Source: Streptomyces prunicolor NBRC 13075 (GTDB taxonomy: Bacteria > Actinomycetota > Actinomycetes > Streptomycetales > Streptomycetaceae). Taken from it: a stretch of 45,469 nt of DNA. Under the pieces are notes generated by a model. The model did not search any database and was not told where the DNA came from. It saw only the letters and a list, made by a program, of their open reading frames with translations. Of this stretch, positions 8,640 to 17,209 are shown piece after piece (position 1 is the stretch's first letter; each line of letters opens with the position of its first letter). The position numbers and the translations under genes are program-made. The stretch lies in contig NZ_BARF01000126.1 in the NCBI RefSeq assembly GCF_000367365.1, forward strand, positions 1-45,469, given 5' to 3'.

Positions 8640-9925
8640 ACCTCACCATCGCCGACGTCCGCCTGACCCCGATCCTGGTCGCCGACCCGCCCCTCCTGAA
8701 CACCCAGGGCGTCCACCAGCCCTACACCCCGCGCCTGATCGTCGAGATCGAGACGGCCGACGGGATCACCGGCCTCGGCGAGACCTACGGCGACACCAAG
8801 TACCTGGAACTGGCCCGGCCGTTCGCCGAGAAGCTGATCGGCCGTCAAGTCAGCGACCTGAACGGCCTGTTCACGGTCGCCGACGAGGTCGCCGTCGACA
8901 GTTCGCGGGTCTCCGGGCAGGTCGACGTCGGTGGGCTGCGCGGTGTCCAGACCGCCGACAAGCTGCGCCTCTCCGTCGTCTCCGCCTTCGAGGTCGCCTG
9001 CCTCGACGCCCTCGGCAAAGCGCTCGGACTACCCGTACACGCCCTGCTCGGGGGCAAGTTGAGGGACGCGGTCGAGTACAGCGCGTACCTGTTCTACAAG
9101 TGGGCCGACCACCCCGAGGGCGTGGCGGCCGAGAAGGACGACTGGGGCGCCGCGATCGACCCGGCCGGAGTTGTCGAACAGGCACGGAAGTTCAAGGAGC
9201 GGTACGGCTTCACCTCCTTCAAGCTCAAGGGCGGGGTCTTCCCGCCCGACGAAGAGATCGCCGCCGTACGGGCGTTGGCGGCGGCCTTCCCCGACCACCC
9301 CCTCCGCCTGGACCCCAACGGCGCCTGGTCCGTGGAGACTTCGCTGAAGGTCGCGAAGGAACTGGGGGATGTCCTCGAATACCTGGAGGACCCGGCCCTG
9401 GGCACCCCCGCCATGGCCGAGGTGTCCGCGGGGACCGATGTGCCACTGGCCACCAACATGTGCGTGACGACGTTCGCGGAGATCAAGGAAGCCTTCACGA
9501 AGGACGCTGTGCAGGTGGTGCTCTCCGACCACCACTACTGGGGCGGGCTGCGCAACACCCAGCAACTCGCCGCCATCTGCCGCACGTTCGGCGTCGGCAT
9601 CTCCATGCACTCCAACACCCACCTCGGCATCAGCCTCGCCGCGATGACCCACGTCGCGTCGACCGTCCCCAACCTCCATCACGCCTGCGACTCCCACTAT
9701 CCCTGGCAGTCGGAGGACGTCCTCACCGAACGCCTCACCTTCACCGACGCCAAGGTCACCGTCTCCGACGCCCCCGGCCTCGGCGTCCAACTCGACCGCG
9801 CCAAGCTGGAGTTCCTGCACCAGCGCTGGCTCGACGACGACGGCTCACTGCGCGACCGCGACGACGCGGCGGCGATGCGGATCACGGACCCGGAGTGGGT
9901 GACGCCGTCGATGCCGCGCTGGTAG
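8636..9925 (+). CDS. gudD: Glucarate dehydratase family (enolase superfamily)
   Basis: 429 residues. It would dehydrate D-glucarate to 5-dehydro-4-deoxyglucarate, the substrate of the enzyme encoded just upstream. Catalytic features in order are the K-L-K motif (K196/K198), D226-P-N228 and the E-D-P near 251 as Mg ligands, N in T-N-M-C-V-T-T, S-D-H-H-Y-W-G-G, and the His-Asp dyad histidine H325 in S-M-H-S-N-T-H-L-G. Its length suits the family. GTG 8636 overlaps the previous stop. A related aldarate specificity (idarate, galactarate) is possible. About 200 bp without a gene follow before the kinase. Confidence 0.9.
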   Translation: MNLTIADVRLTPILVADPPLLNTQGVHQPYTPRLIVEIETADGITGLGETYGDTKYLELARPFAEKLIGRQVSDLNGLFTVADEVAVDSSRVSGQVDVGGLRGVQTADKLRLSVVSAFEVACLDALGKALGLPVHALLGGKLRDAVEYSAYLFYKWADHPEGVAAEKDDWGAAIDPAGVVEQARKFKERYGFTSFKLKGGVFPPDEEIAAVRALAAAFPDHPLRLDPNGAWSVETSLKVAKELGDVLEYLEDPALGTPAMAEVSAGTDVPLATNMCVTTFAEIKEAFTKDAVQVVLSDHHYWGGLRNTQQLAAICRTFGVGISMHSNTHLGISLAAMTHVASTVPNLHHACDSHYPWQSEDVLTERLTFTDAKVTVSDAPGLGVQLDRAKLEFLHQRWLDDDGSLRDRDDAAAMRITDPEWVTPSMPRW

Positions 9926-10134
9926 GGGCGTACGACGACGCCGGGCGCGGCCGGATCCCGACGCGCCCCCGCGGTGCCCGTGGACGGACCGGCACCAGGC
10001 GCGGCACCCGCCGTAGCGCCCGGACCTGCGGTCGGCCGGTACCGGCGCGACGGTCGGCACCGGAGCGGGAGCCGCCCCCACGCGCGCACGGTGGTGCACA
10101 CTGGCCTGATCCGTATCACGTCAGGGAGCGCACC

Positions 10135-11292
10135 GTGACCGCGTCCAACGCGTCCACCGGAAAGGGACCGTCGTCCCGCAGCGAAGGGCCGTCCTGCGGG
10201 GTCGATCCGCTGGCCGGGCTGCGCGCGGCGGACGATCCGCCCTGGGACGTGTATCTCACCGGCACCGTCTTCCTCGACATCATCTTCACCGGGCTCGAAT
10301 CCGCCCCGGTGCGCGGCACCGAGTCCTGGGCGCGCGGGATGGGGTCCAGCCCGGGAGGCGTCGCCAACATGGCGACCGCGCTGGCCCGGCTCGGGCTGCG
10401 GACCTCCCTCGCCGCGGCCTTCGGCGACGACCACTACGGCGAGTACTGCTGGGACGCGCTGGAACAGGGCGAGGGCATCGACCTCTCCGCCTCCCGCTCG
10501 GTACCCGGCTGGCACTCCCCGGTCACCGTGTCCATGGCCTACGAGGGCGAACGCACGATGGTCTCCCACGGCCACGAGCCGCCCCCGGAGGTCGTGTTCG
10601 GCCAAGGGGGCGCACCTGACTGCCCGCCACGCGCGCGTGCCGCCGTCGCCTCCCTCACCCCCGGCAAGCAGGCACCCTGGGTCGCCCAGGCCGCGAGCGA
10701 GGGCACGCGGATCTTCGCCGACGTCGGCTGGGACGACACCGGCGCCTGGGACCTCGCCGGACTCGCCGACCTCGCGCACTGCGAGGCGTTCCTGCCGAAC
10801 GCCGAGGAGGCCATGCGCTACACCGGCGCCGACTGCCCCCGCGCCGCCGCCCACGCGCTCACCGAACACGTACCCCTCGCGGTCGTCACCCTCGGCGCGG
10901 ACGGCGCGTACGCCGTGGACCGGCGTACCGGAGAGTCCGCCGAGGTCCCGGCGATCGCCGTCGAGGCCCTCGACCCCACCGGCGCCGGCGATGTCTTCGT
11001 GGCCGGCTTCGTCACCGGCACCCTGGCCGGCTGGCCGCTCGCCGACCGCCTCGCCTTCGCCGGCCTCACCGCCGCCCTCTCCGTCCAGGAGTTCGGCGGC
11101 TCGCTCTCCGCACCGGGCTGGTCCGAGATCGGCGCCTGGTGGCGCAAGGTGCAGTCGGTCGAGGGCCAGGACCCGACGGCCCTGCGCCGGTACGCGTTCC
11201 TCGCGGGACTCGTACCGGAGGAGCAGGGCAGCGGCAGTCCGTGGCCGTTGCGGCGGGCGGTGCCGACGATCGGGTTCGGACGGTCGACGTAG
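10135..11292 (+). CDS. PfkB family carbohydrate kinase
   Basis: 385 residues, ribokinase-like fold, ATP-dependent phosphorylation of a sugar, sugar acid or nucleoside. Seen are the N-terminal G-G-V-A-N-M-A motif preceded by G-S-S-P, and the C-terminal D-P-T-G-A-G-D-V-F motif with catalytic base D286. Start GTG 10135 has GGGAG 6-7 bases upstream; the open frame extends far upstream, but that DNA is the shadow of the glucarate dehydratase gene. It has an unusually long, Ser/Pro-rich N-terminus (about 35 residues). It lies 210 bp downstream of the glucarate genes on the same strand and may serve a related pathway. The substrate is not predictable. Confidence 0.85.
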   Translation: MTASNASTGKGPSSRSEGPSCGVDPLAGLRAADDPPWDVYLTGTVFLDIIFTGLESAPVRGTESWARGMGSSPGGVANMATALARLGLRTSLAAAFGDDHYGEYCWDALEQGEGIDLSASRSVPGWHSPVTVSMAYEGERTMVSHGHEPPPEVVFGQGGAPDCPPRARAAVASLTPGKQAPWVAQAASEGTRIFADVGWDDTGAWDLAGLADLAHCEAFLPNAEEAMRYTGADCPRAAAHALTEHVPLAVVTLGADGAYAVDRRTGESAEVPAIAVEALDPTGAGDVFVAGFVTGTLAGWPLADRLAFAGLTAALSVQEFGGSLSAPGWSEIGAWWRKVQSVEGQDPTALRRYAFLAGLVPEEQGSGSPWPLRRAVPTIGFGRST

Positions 11293-11422
11293 GGGTGGAG
11301 CGAGGGACCGGATCACCTGTTGCCCGGCCGGACATTCGCCACCAAGCCACCCAGTCGGCCAGCCACCAAGCCGCCCGGCCGGTCAGGGTGAACGTTCCTG
11401 CTCAGCTGCCCCAGCCGCCTCC

Positions 11423-12136
11423 TCAGCGAGCCCCCGCACGCTCCACCACACCGCCGACCACGTCCCGTACGGCCTCGAAGACCGCCTCGGGCAACGTGCC
11501 GAGCGGCGTCAGTGCCAAGGCACGCAGCACCCGACTCGTGTCCGTGTCGTACGGGACGGTCTCGCTGAGCACGTCGTAGCCGTCACGCACGGCGACCCGC
11601 AGGACAGGCGCGTCCGCCCCCACGGCCGCCGCGACCACGAAGGGGACCTCGCCCCGCAGCTGGTCGGTCAGCTTGTGGTAACCGCTGGCCACGGGCTCGC
11701 GCCAGTGCAGACTCAGCAGCAGGGGCCGCTTCGCGAGCAGCTCGGCGAGGTCGGTCTCGACGGGACCGTCCGGTTCCAGGACGACGGCGCGGGCGTCCAG
11801 CACCAGCGCCGCCGGGAGCAGACAGCGCAGCGTGCTGCCGACGATGTTGCCGCCGACGGTGGCGGTCCGGCGTACGGCCCCGGTGCCCACCCCGCCCGCG
11901 GCCTTCCGCAGCACCTCCGGGACCCGCTCGTCCATCTCGTGCAGCAGTACGGCCGAGCCCAGCGTCCCGTCCCCGATCACCTTCGCCTCGGGCAGCTCCC
12001 GCAGGGACACCGCCTGCTCGGGGAAACCGTCCCGTTGCCAGCCGGCCCAGACCAGGGTCGCCCCTCCGACGGGTACCGCCCCCTCGGCCAGGCACGACTG
12101 TGCTTCGGACACGGACCTGGGCAGACGCACGAGCAC
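11423..12136 (-). CDS. CoxM/xanthine dehydrogenase-type FAD-binding subunit
   Basis: 237 residues resembling the medium FAD subunit of molybdenum hydroxylases (FAD_binding_5 plus CO_deh_flav_C). Evidence is V-P-V-G-G-A-T-L-V-W (first FAD loop) and R-R-T-A-T-V-G-G-N-I-V-G-S (second FAD loop). It is somewhat short for the family (280-300). Neither a molybdopterin large subunit nor a 2Fe-2S subunit is next to it; neighbours are a PfkB kinase and phoH. It may work with a distant partner, or have been reduced to a flavin-binding protein. Confidence 0.75.
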   Translation of the reverse strand: MLVRLPRSVSEAQSCLAEGAVPVGGATLVWAGWQRDGFPEQAVSLRELPEAKVIGDGTLGSAVLLHEMDERVPEVLRKAAGGVGTGAVRRTATVGGNIVGSTLRCLLPAALVLDARAVVLEPDGPVETDLAELLAKRPLLLSLHWREPVASGYHKLTDQLRGEVPFVVAAAVGADAPVLRVAVRDGYDVLSETVPYDTDTSRVLRALALTPLGTLPEAVFEAVRDVVGGVVERAGAR

Positions 12137-12456
12137 AGCGGCCGACCTGCTTTCCCTGCAAGGCTTACTTGGCGGACATAGCGCATTGTCCGTACAAGCG
12201 AGGGGGCGCGAACAGGGCTCACGGCGTCACCCCGCGCGCCTCCGCTGCGCCGTATCCGCTCCCGGAGCAAGGCCGGACCCGCTCCAGGAACAAGCCCGGA
12301 CCCAGTCCCGGGACCGGCCCGGATTTCGTGGCCCGACGGTCACCGAAAAGCCCTACGGCGTTGTCAGTGGCCCGGCGTACCCTGGGAATCACCAGGCCGC
12401 CCTTGTGGCGGGCGAGTCTTTTCGAGGAGGACGAGCAAGGCCTACAGAGCCGGCCC
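12137..12456. other. 320-bp intergenic region before phoH
   Basis: Holds the divergent upstream regions of the FAD subunit (leftward) and phoH (rightward). I see no convincing gene, RNA or strong hairpin. A GGAGG at 12425-12430 is too far from the phoH ATG to serve it well. Confidence 0.5.
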
Positions 12457-13512
12457 ATGACTCAGACACCCACAGCTCACAGCCCCGCGCAGGAGCAGGC
12501 GAAGGCACGGTTCACCGTCCCCGCCCAGCATCCGATGGTCACCGTCCTGGGGTCCGGAGACGCCCTCCTGCGCGTGATCGAGAAGGCCTTCCCGGCGGCC
12601 GACATCCACGTCCGGGGCAATGAGATCAGCGCGGTCGGCGACGCCCGCCAAGTCGCCCTCGTCCAGCGCCTGTTCGACGAGATGATGCTGGTGCTGCGCA
12701 CCGGGCAGCCGATGACGGAGGATGCGGTGGAACGCTCGATCGCCATGCTGCGGGCGAGTGAGAACGGAGATGGTCCCGAGGAGACACCGGCCGAGGTGCT
12801 CACCCAGAACATCCTGTCCTCGCGAGGCCGCACGATCCGCCCCAAGACCCTCAACCAGAAGCGGTACGTCGACGCGATCGACAAGAACACGATCGTCTTC
12901 GGCATCGGCCCCGCCGGCACCGGCAAGACCTACCTCGCCATGGCCAAGGCGGTCCAGGCACTCCAGGCCAAGCAGGTCAGCAGGATCATCCTGACCCGCC
13001 CGGCGGTCGAGGCCGGCGAGCGCCTCGGCTTCCTCCCGGGCACCCTCTACGAAAAGATCGACCCGTACCTGCGCCCCCTGTACGACGCCCTGCACGACAT
13101 GCTGGACCCGGAGTCGATCCCGAAGCTGATGGCGGCGGGCACGATCGAGGTCGCGCCGCTGGCATACATGCGTGGCCGCACTTTGAATGACGCCTTCATC
13201 ATCCTGGACGAGGCCCAGAACACGAGCCCCGAGCAGATGAAGATGTTCCTCACCCGGCTCGGTTTCGAGTCGAAGATCGTGATCACCGGTGACGTGACGC
13301 AGGTCGACCTGCCGAGCGGCACGAAATCGGGGCTGCGGCAGGTGCAGGACATTCTGGAGGGGCTCGACGACGTGCACTTCTCCCGCCTGTCGTCGGCGGA
13401 CGTCGTCCGGCACAAGCTGGTCGGCCGTATCGTCGACGCGTACGAGAAGTACGACAGCGAGAACGGTACGGAGAACGGCACCCACAAGGGTGCCCGTGAC
13501 AAGCGGAAGTAG
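12457..13512 (+). CDS. PhoH family ATPase
   Basis: 351-residue cytoplasmic P-loop ATPase of the PhoH (PhoL-like) group, thought to act in RNA metabolism; in many bacteria it sits next to ybeY, as here. An N-terminal KH-like region (about 20-90) precedes Walker A G-P-A-G-T-G-K-T at 151-158 and Walker B I-I-L-D-E-A-Q-N. The C-terminus is a charged Asn/Gly-rich tail. The start is ATG 12457 (M-T-Q-T-P-T), as in other streptomycete PhoH proteins as I recall them; the frame is open further upstream but without supporting features. The next gene starts 12 bp on. Confidence 0.92.
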   Translation: MTQTPTAHSPAQEQAKARFTVPAQHPMVTVLGSGDALLRVIEKAFPAADIHVRGNEISAVGDARQVALVQRLFDEMMLVLRTGQPMTEDAVERSIAMLRASENGDGPEETPAEVLTQNILSSRGRTIRPKTLNQKRYVDAIDKNTIVFGIGPAGTGKTYLAMAKAVQALQAKQVSRIILTRPAVEAGERLGFLPGTLYEKIDPYLRPLYDALHDMLDPESIPKLMAAGTIEVAPLAYMRGRTLNDAFIILDEAQNTSPEQMKMFLTRLGFESKIVITGDVTQVDLPSGTKSGLRQVQDILEGLDDVHFSRLSSADVVRHKLVGRIVDAYEKYDSENGTENGTHKGARDKRK

Positions 13513-13524
13513 ATCAGCACGACC

Positions 13525-14022
13525 ATGTCGATCGACGTCAACAACGAGTCCGGAACCGAGGTCGACGAGCAGGCGATCCTCGACATCGCCCGCTACGCGC
13601 TCGCGCGGATGCGCATCCACCCGCTCTCCGAGCTCTCGGTGATCGTCGTGGACGAGAACGCCATGGAGCAGCTTCACATCCAGTGGATGGACCTGCCCGG
13701 GCCGACCGATGTCATGTCCTTCCCGATGGACGAGCTGCGTCCGCCGAGCAAGGACGACGAGGAGCCCCCGCAGGGGCTGCTCGGTGACATCGTGCTGTGC
13801 CCGGAGGTCGCCACGAAGCAGGGGGCCGAGGCCGAGACGCAGCACACCATGGACGAGGAGCTCCAACTCCTCACCGTCCACGGTGTGTTGCACCTCCTCG
13901 GCTACGACCACGAGGAGCCCGACGAGAAGGCCGAGATGTTCGGCCTCCAGGCCGCCATCGTGGACGGCTGGCGCGCGGAGAAGGGCCATACCGGCCCCTC
14001 CCCGGCGCCGACGGTCTCCTAG
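13525..14022 (+). CDS. ybeY: Endoribonuclease YbeY (rRNA maturation factor)
   Basis: 165 residues. Zinc-dependent single-strand endoribonuclease needed for 16S rRNA 3'-end processing and ribosome quality control. The signature H-G-V-L-H-L-L-G-Y-D-H (H119, H123, H129) is complete, and the upstream P-T-D-V-M-S-F-P motif is intact. Slightly long, with a short acidic stretch about residues 75-85 and a Pro-rich C-terminus. It lies between phoH and the CBS-domain membrane protein, an arrangement conserved in many bacteria. Confidence 0.95.
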   Translation: MSIDVNNESGTEVDEQAILDIARYALARMRIHPLSELSVIVVDENAMEQLHIQWMDLPGPTDVMSFPMDELRPPSKDDEEPPQGLLGDIVLCPEVATKQGAEAETQHTMDEELQLLTVHGVLHLLGYDHEEPDEKAEMFGLQAAIVDGWRAEKGHTGPSPAPTVS

Positions 14023-14043
14023 GGCACCGGGGCACCACTTCTC

Positions 14044-15342
14044 ATGAGTCCTCAGATCGTCGTCGGGGCCATCGCCCTTGTCGTTGTCGCCTGGCTCGCC
14101 GCCTGCGCGGAGGCGGGCCTCGCGCGCGTCTCCAGCTTCCGCGCCGAGGAGGCCGTACGGTCCGGTCGGCGCGGCAGTGCCAAGCTCGCGCAGGTCGCCG
14201 CCGACCCGACCCGCTACCTCAATGTCGCCCTGCTGGTGCGGGTCGCCTGCGAGATGGCCGCCGCCGCGCTCGTCACCTACGAGTGCCTGCACGTGATCCA
14301 CGGCACCGCGCCCGCGCTGCTCGCCGCGATCGGCGTCATGGTCCTCGTGTCGTACGTCGCGGTCGGGGTCTCCCCGCGCACGATCGGGCGCCAGCATCCG
14401 CTGAACACGGCCACGGCGGCGGCGTACGTGCTGCTGCCGCTCGCGCGGATCATGGGCCCGATCCCGTATCTGCTGATCCTCATCGGCAACGCGCTCACCC
14501 CGGGCAAGGGGTTCCGGCGTGGTCCGTTCGCGTCCGAGGCCGAGCTGCGGGCGCTGGTGGACCTCGCCGAGAAGGAGTCGCTGATCGAGGACGAGGAGCG
14601 CCGGATGGTGCACTCGGTCTTCGAGCTGGGCGACACCCTGGTCCGGGAAGTGATGGTGCCGAGGACCGATCTCGTCGTCATCGAGCGGTACAAGACGATC
14701 CGTCAGGCCCTCACCCTCGCGCTCCGCTCCGGCTTCTCGCGGATCCCGGTGACCGGGGAGAGCGAGGACGACATCGTCGGGATCGTGTACCTGAAGGACC
14801 TGGTCCGTAAGACGCACATCAGCCGTGACGCCGAGTCGGAGCTGGTCTCCACGGCCATGCGGCCCGCGAGCTTCGTGCCGGACACCAAGAACGCAGGTGA
14901 TCTGCTGCGCGAGATGCAGCAGGAGCGCAATCACGTCGCCGTCGTCATCGACGAGTACGGCGGCACGGCCGGCATCGTCACCATCGAGGACATCCTGGAG
15001 GAGATCGTCGGCGAGATCACCGACGAGTACGACCGGGAACTGCCTCCGGTGGAGGAGCTGGGCGACGACCGCTACCGGGTCACCGCCCGCCTCGACATCG
15101 GCGACCTGGGGGAGTTGTACGGCTTCGAGGCCTACGACGACGAGGACGTGGAGACGGTCGGGGGGCTGCTCGCGAAGGCGCTGGGGCGGGTTCCGATCGC
15201 CGGTGCCTCGTCGGTCGTGGAGCTGCCGGACGGGCGTGAACTGCGGCTGACGGCGGAGGCCTCGGCCGGGCGCAGGAACAAGATCGTGACGGTGCTGGTC
15301 GAGCCGGTGGAGCCGGCCGAGGAAGAGACGAAGCCGGAGTGA
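14044..15342 (+). CDS. CNNM/CorC-type membrane protein with CBS pair (hemolysin C family)
   Basis: 432 residues. DUF21/CNNM transmembrane domain (about 1-160, four hydrophobic stretches), then two CBS domains (about 200-320; V-M-V-P-R-T-D-L-V-V begins the first and I-D-E-Y-G-G-T-A-G-I-V-T-I-E-D lies in the second), then the CorC_HlyC domain (about 335-420). Family members take part in magnesium or cobalt efflux and homeostasis; the old name hemolysin is historical. ATG 14044 lies 21 bp after ybeY. Its stop overlaps the start of the YjbR-like gene (GTGA), so they are co-translated. Confidence 0.9.
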   Translation: MSPQIVVGAIALVVVAWLAACAEAGLARVSSFRAEEAVRSGRRGSAKLAQVAADPTRYLNVALLVRVACEMAAAALVTYECLHVIHGTAPALLAAIGVMVLVSYVAVGVSPRTIGRQHPLNTATAAAYVLLPLARIMGPIPYLLILIGNALTPGKGFRRGPFASEAELRALVDLAEKESLIEDEERRMVHSVFELGDTLVREVMVPRTDLVVIERYKTIRQALTLALRSGFSRIPVTGESEDDIVGIVYLKDLVRKTHISRDAESELVSTAMRPASFVPDTKNAGDLLREMQQERNHVAVVIDEYGGTAGIVTIEDILEEIVGEITDEYDRELPPVEELGDDRYRVTARLDIGDLGELYGFEAYDDEDVETVGGLLAKALGRVPIAGASSVVELPDGRELRLTAEASAGRRNKIVTVLVEPVEPAEEETKPE

Positions 15343-15698
15343 GCCCCGAGCAACTGCGCGCGTTCTGCCTGTCGTTCAACGCGACGGTGGAGGATTTCCC
15401 GTTCAACCCCGACACGTCCGTCTTCAAGGTGCTCGGCAAGCTGTTCGCGCTGACCCGGCTGGACGGCAGCCCGCTCACGGTCAATCTCAAGTGTGACCCG
15501 GAGGACGCGATCCGACTCCGGGAGGAGTACCCGGGGTTGATCATCCCCGGGTACCACATGAACAAGCGGCACTGGAACACGGTGACGGTGGACGGGGAAC
15601 TCCCGGACCGGCTGGTCCGGGAGCTGGTGGAGGACTCGTACGACCTCGTCGTCGCCGGGCTACCGCGCGCCGAGCGGCTCCGTCTCGACCGTCCCTGA
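15339..15698 (+). CDS. MmcQ/YjbR family protein (CyaY-like fold)
   Basis: 119 residues. F-P-F-N-P-D-T-S-V-F-K-V-L-G-K-L-F-A near the N-terminus, L-K-C-D-P-E-D-A-I-R-L-R in the middle and the H-M-N-K-R-H-W-N-T-V pattern are hallmarks of the MmcQ/YjbR family, a double-wing fold seen in DNA-binding or frataxin-like proteins; the precise role is unknown. GTG 15339 overlaps the upstream stop. The 3' end overlaps the convergent exporter gene by 39 bp. Confidence 0.9.
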   Translation: MSPEQLRAFCLSFNATVEDFPFNPDTSVFKVLGKLFALTRLDGSPLTVNLKCDPEDAIRLREEYPGLIIPGYHMNKRHWNTVTVDGELPDRLVRELVEDSYDLVVAGLPRAERLRLDRP

Positions 15699-17108
15699 CC
15701 CGGCCCGCCGGGACCGCAGTCCTACGGCCACCAGCACCGCCGCCCCCAGCGCGATCGCCGCGTCGATGCCGACGACTGTGTGGACCCCCGACATGAGATC
15801 GCCCGAAGTGGTGGCGAGGACGCCCAGCAGCGGGATGCCGATGGTGATGCCGACCTGCTGGGTGGAGGTCACCAGGCCGGTGGCCAGGCCCTGTTCCTCG
15901 TCGGGGACGCCCGAGGTGACCGTCAGGCCGTAGGAGATGATCGCGCCCAGGTGGCACATGCTCGCCAGGGAGACGGCGGCCGTCGCCACCCAGACCGACC
16001 AGGTGTGGGTGGTGAGGGTGAGGAGGGTGGCGGTGAAGGCCGCCTGGCCGGTGAGGGAGGCGATCAGGGTGCGGCGGGCGCCGATGCGGCCGATGACCTT
16101 CGGGGCGTAGACCCCGGCGACCGCCGAGAGGATGCCCTGGACGCCGAAGACCAGGCCCGTCTCGAAGGACGACAGGTGCAGGATCTCCTGGAGGTACAGG
16201 GTCAGGACGAAGACCACCGTCGACATCATCGAGAAGGTCACCAGTCCGCCCAGGTTGCCCCACGCCACCGTGCGGCGGCGCAGCATGGGGAGGGAGACCA
16301 GGGGGTGCGTCGTGCGGGACTCGACGTACGCGAAGGTGGTCAGGAGCAGGACGCCCGCGATGAGTGTCGTGATCACGTCCGGGCGGGCGAAGCCGTGGTC
16401 CGCCGCCGTCGACAGGGCGTAGATCAGGGCCAGTAGGCCGCCTGTGACGGTGAACGCGCCGGGGACGTCCAGGCGCGGGCGGTCCGGGGTGCGGGACTCG
16501 GGGAGCAGGGCGGGGGCCAGGGGCAGGACCAGTACCGCGAACAGGGTGAGCAGGGCCATCGTCGAGCGCCAGCCGAACGCGTCGGTCAGGACACCGCCGG
16601 CCACCATGCCGACCGTGAAGCCGAGCGAGAGCAGGGTGCCGGAGATGCCGAGCGCGCGGTCGCGGGCCGGACCCTCGGGAAACGTGGTGGTGAGGAGGCT
16701 CATGCCGGTCGGCACGATGGTTGCCGCGCCGAGGCCTTGCAGCGCCCTGCCGGTCAGGAACGATGCCGGGTCCCAGGCGAAGGTGGCGAGCAGTGAGGCC
16801 GCGCCGAACAGGGCCAGGCCGGTGAGGAACAGTCGGCGGCGGCCGTAGAGGTCGCCGATGCGGCCGAAGAGGAGCAGGAAGCCGCCGGACGGCAGCGCGA
16901 ACGCGGTGACCGCCCACTGGAGTCCGGACTGGCTCATGCCGAGGTCGGCGCCGAGGGTGGGCAGGGCCACGTTGAGGACGGAGAAGTCCAGGGCGACCAT
17001 GAACTGGGCCGCGCAGAGGACGAAGAGGACGAGTTTGTCGCGGGTGGACAGTTTGGTGGGGGTGCCAAGTGGTGTGTGGGTGCCGGTAGTTGTCGTGTCG
17101 GTCGCCAT
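15660..17108 (-). CDS. DHA2 family (14-TM) MFS exporter
   Basis: 482-residue inner-membrane drug:H+ antiporter-like protein. L-D-F-S-V-L-N-V-A-L-P-T-L is DHA2 motif D, G-R-I-G-D-L-Y-G-R-R-R-L is the MFS A loop, and S-L-G-F-T-V-G-M-V-A-G-G fits motif C. About 14 hydrophobic segments follow. ATG 17108 is chosen because the membrane domain begins about 30 residues later; no strong ribosome site is seen. Divergent from an XRE regulator at 17210, with a palindrome between them, so probably induced by a compound sensed by that regulator. The substrate is unknown. Confidence 0.88.
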   Translation of the reverse strand: MATDTTTTGTHTPLGTPTKLSTRDKLVLFVLCAAQFMVALDFSVLNVALPTLGADLGMSQSGLQWAVTAFALPSGGFLLLFGRIGDLYGRRRLFLTGLALFGAASLLATFAWDPASFLTGRALQGLGAATIVPTGMSLLTTTFPEGPARDRALGISGTLLSLGFTVGMVAGGVLTDAFGWRSTMALLTLFAVLVLPLAPALLPESRTPDRPRLDVPGAFTVTGGLLALIYALSTAADHGFARPDVITTLIAGVLLLTTFAYVESRTTHPLVSLPMLRRRTVAWGNLGGLVTFSMMSTVVFVLTLYLQEILHLSSFETGLVFGVQGILSAVAGVYAPKVIGRIGARRTLIASLTGQAAFTATLLTLTTHTWSVWVATAAVSLASMCHLGAIISYGLTVTSGVPDEEQGLATGLVTSTQQVGITIGIPLLGVLATTSGDLMSGVHTVVGIDAAIALGAAVLVAVGLRSRRAGSGTVETEPLGAR

Positions 17109-17157
17109 AGGGAGAGCTTGTGGCCGTCGGAATAGGCGTGGGGAGCCGGAAGTTGTG

Positions 17158-17176
17158 CTGGTGGTGGCACCACCAG
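17158..17176. promoter_or_regulatory. Palindromic operator between exporter and XRE regulator
   Basis: CTGGTGGTG-G-CACCACCAG: perfect 9-bp arms around one base, in the divergent promoter region. A further half-site CACCACTGGT follows at about 17184-17193. It is likely bound by the adjacent XRE regulator. Confidence 0.6.
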
Positions 17177-17209
17177 GCAGCGGCACCACTGGTCTAGGGG
17201 GATGTGTAC

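Noticed and set aside
11337..11385. Repeated GCCACCAAGCC after the PfkB gene
   Set aside because: Two short copies in GC-rich DNA with no structure or context; likely chance.
12442..14934. 830-residue open frame on the minus strand
   Set aside because: It is antisense to phoH, ybeY and the CorC-type gene, has Arg/His/Val/Gly/Asp-rich composition and no domain; a shadow of high-GC coding DNA.
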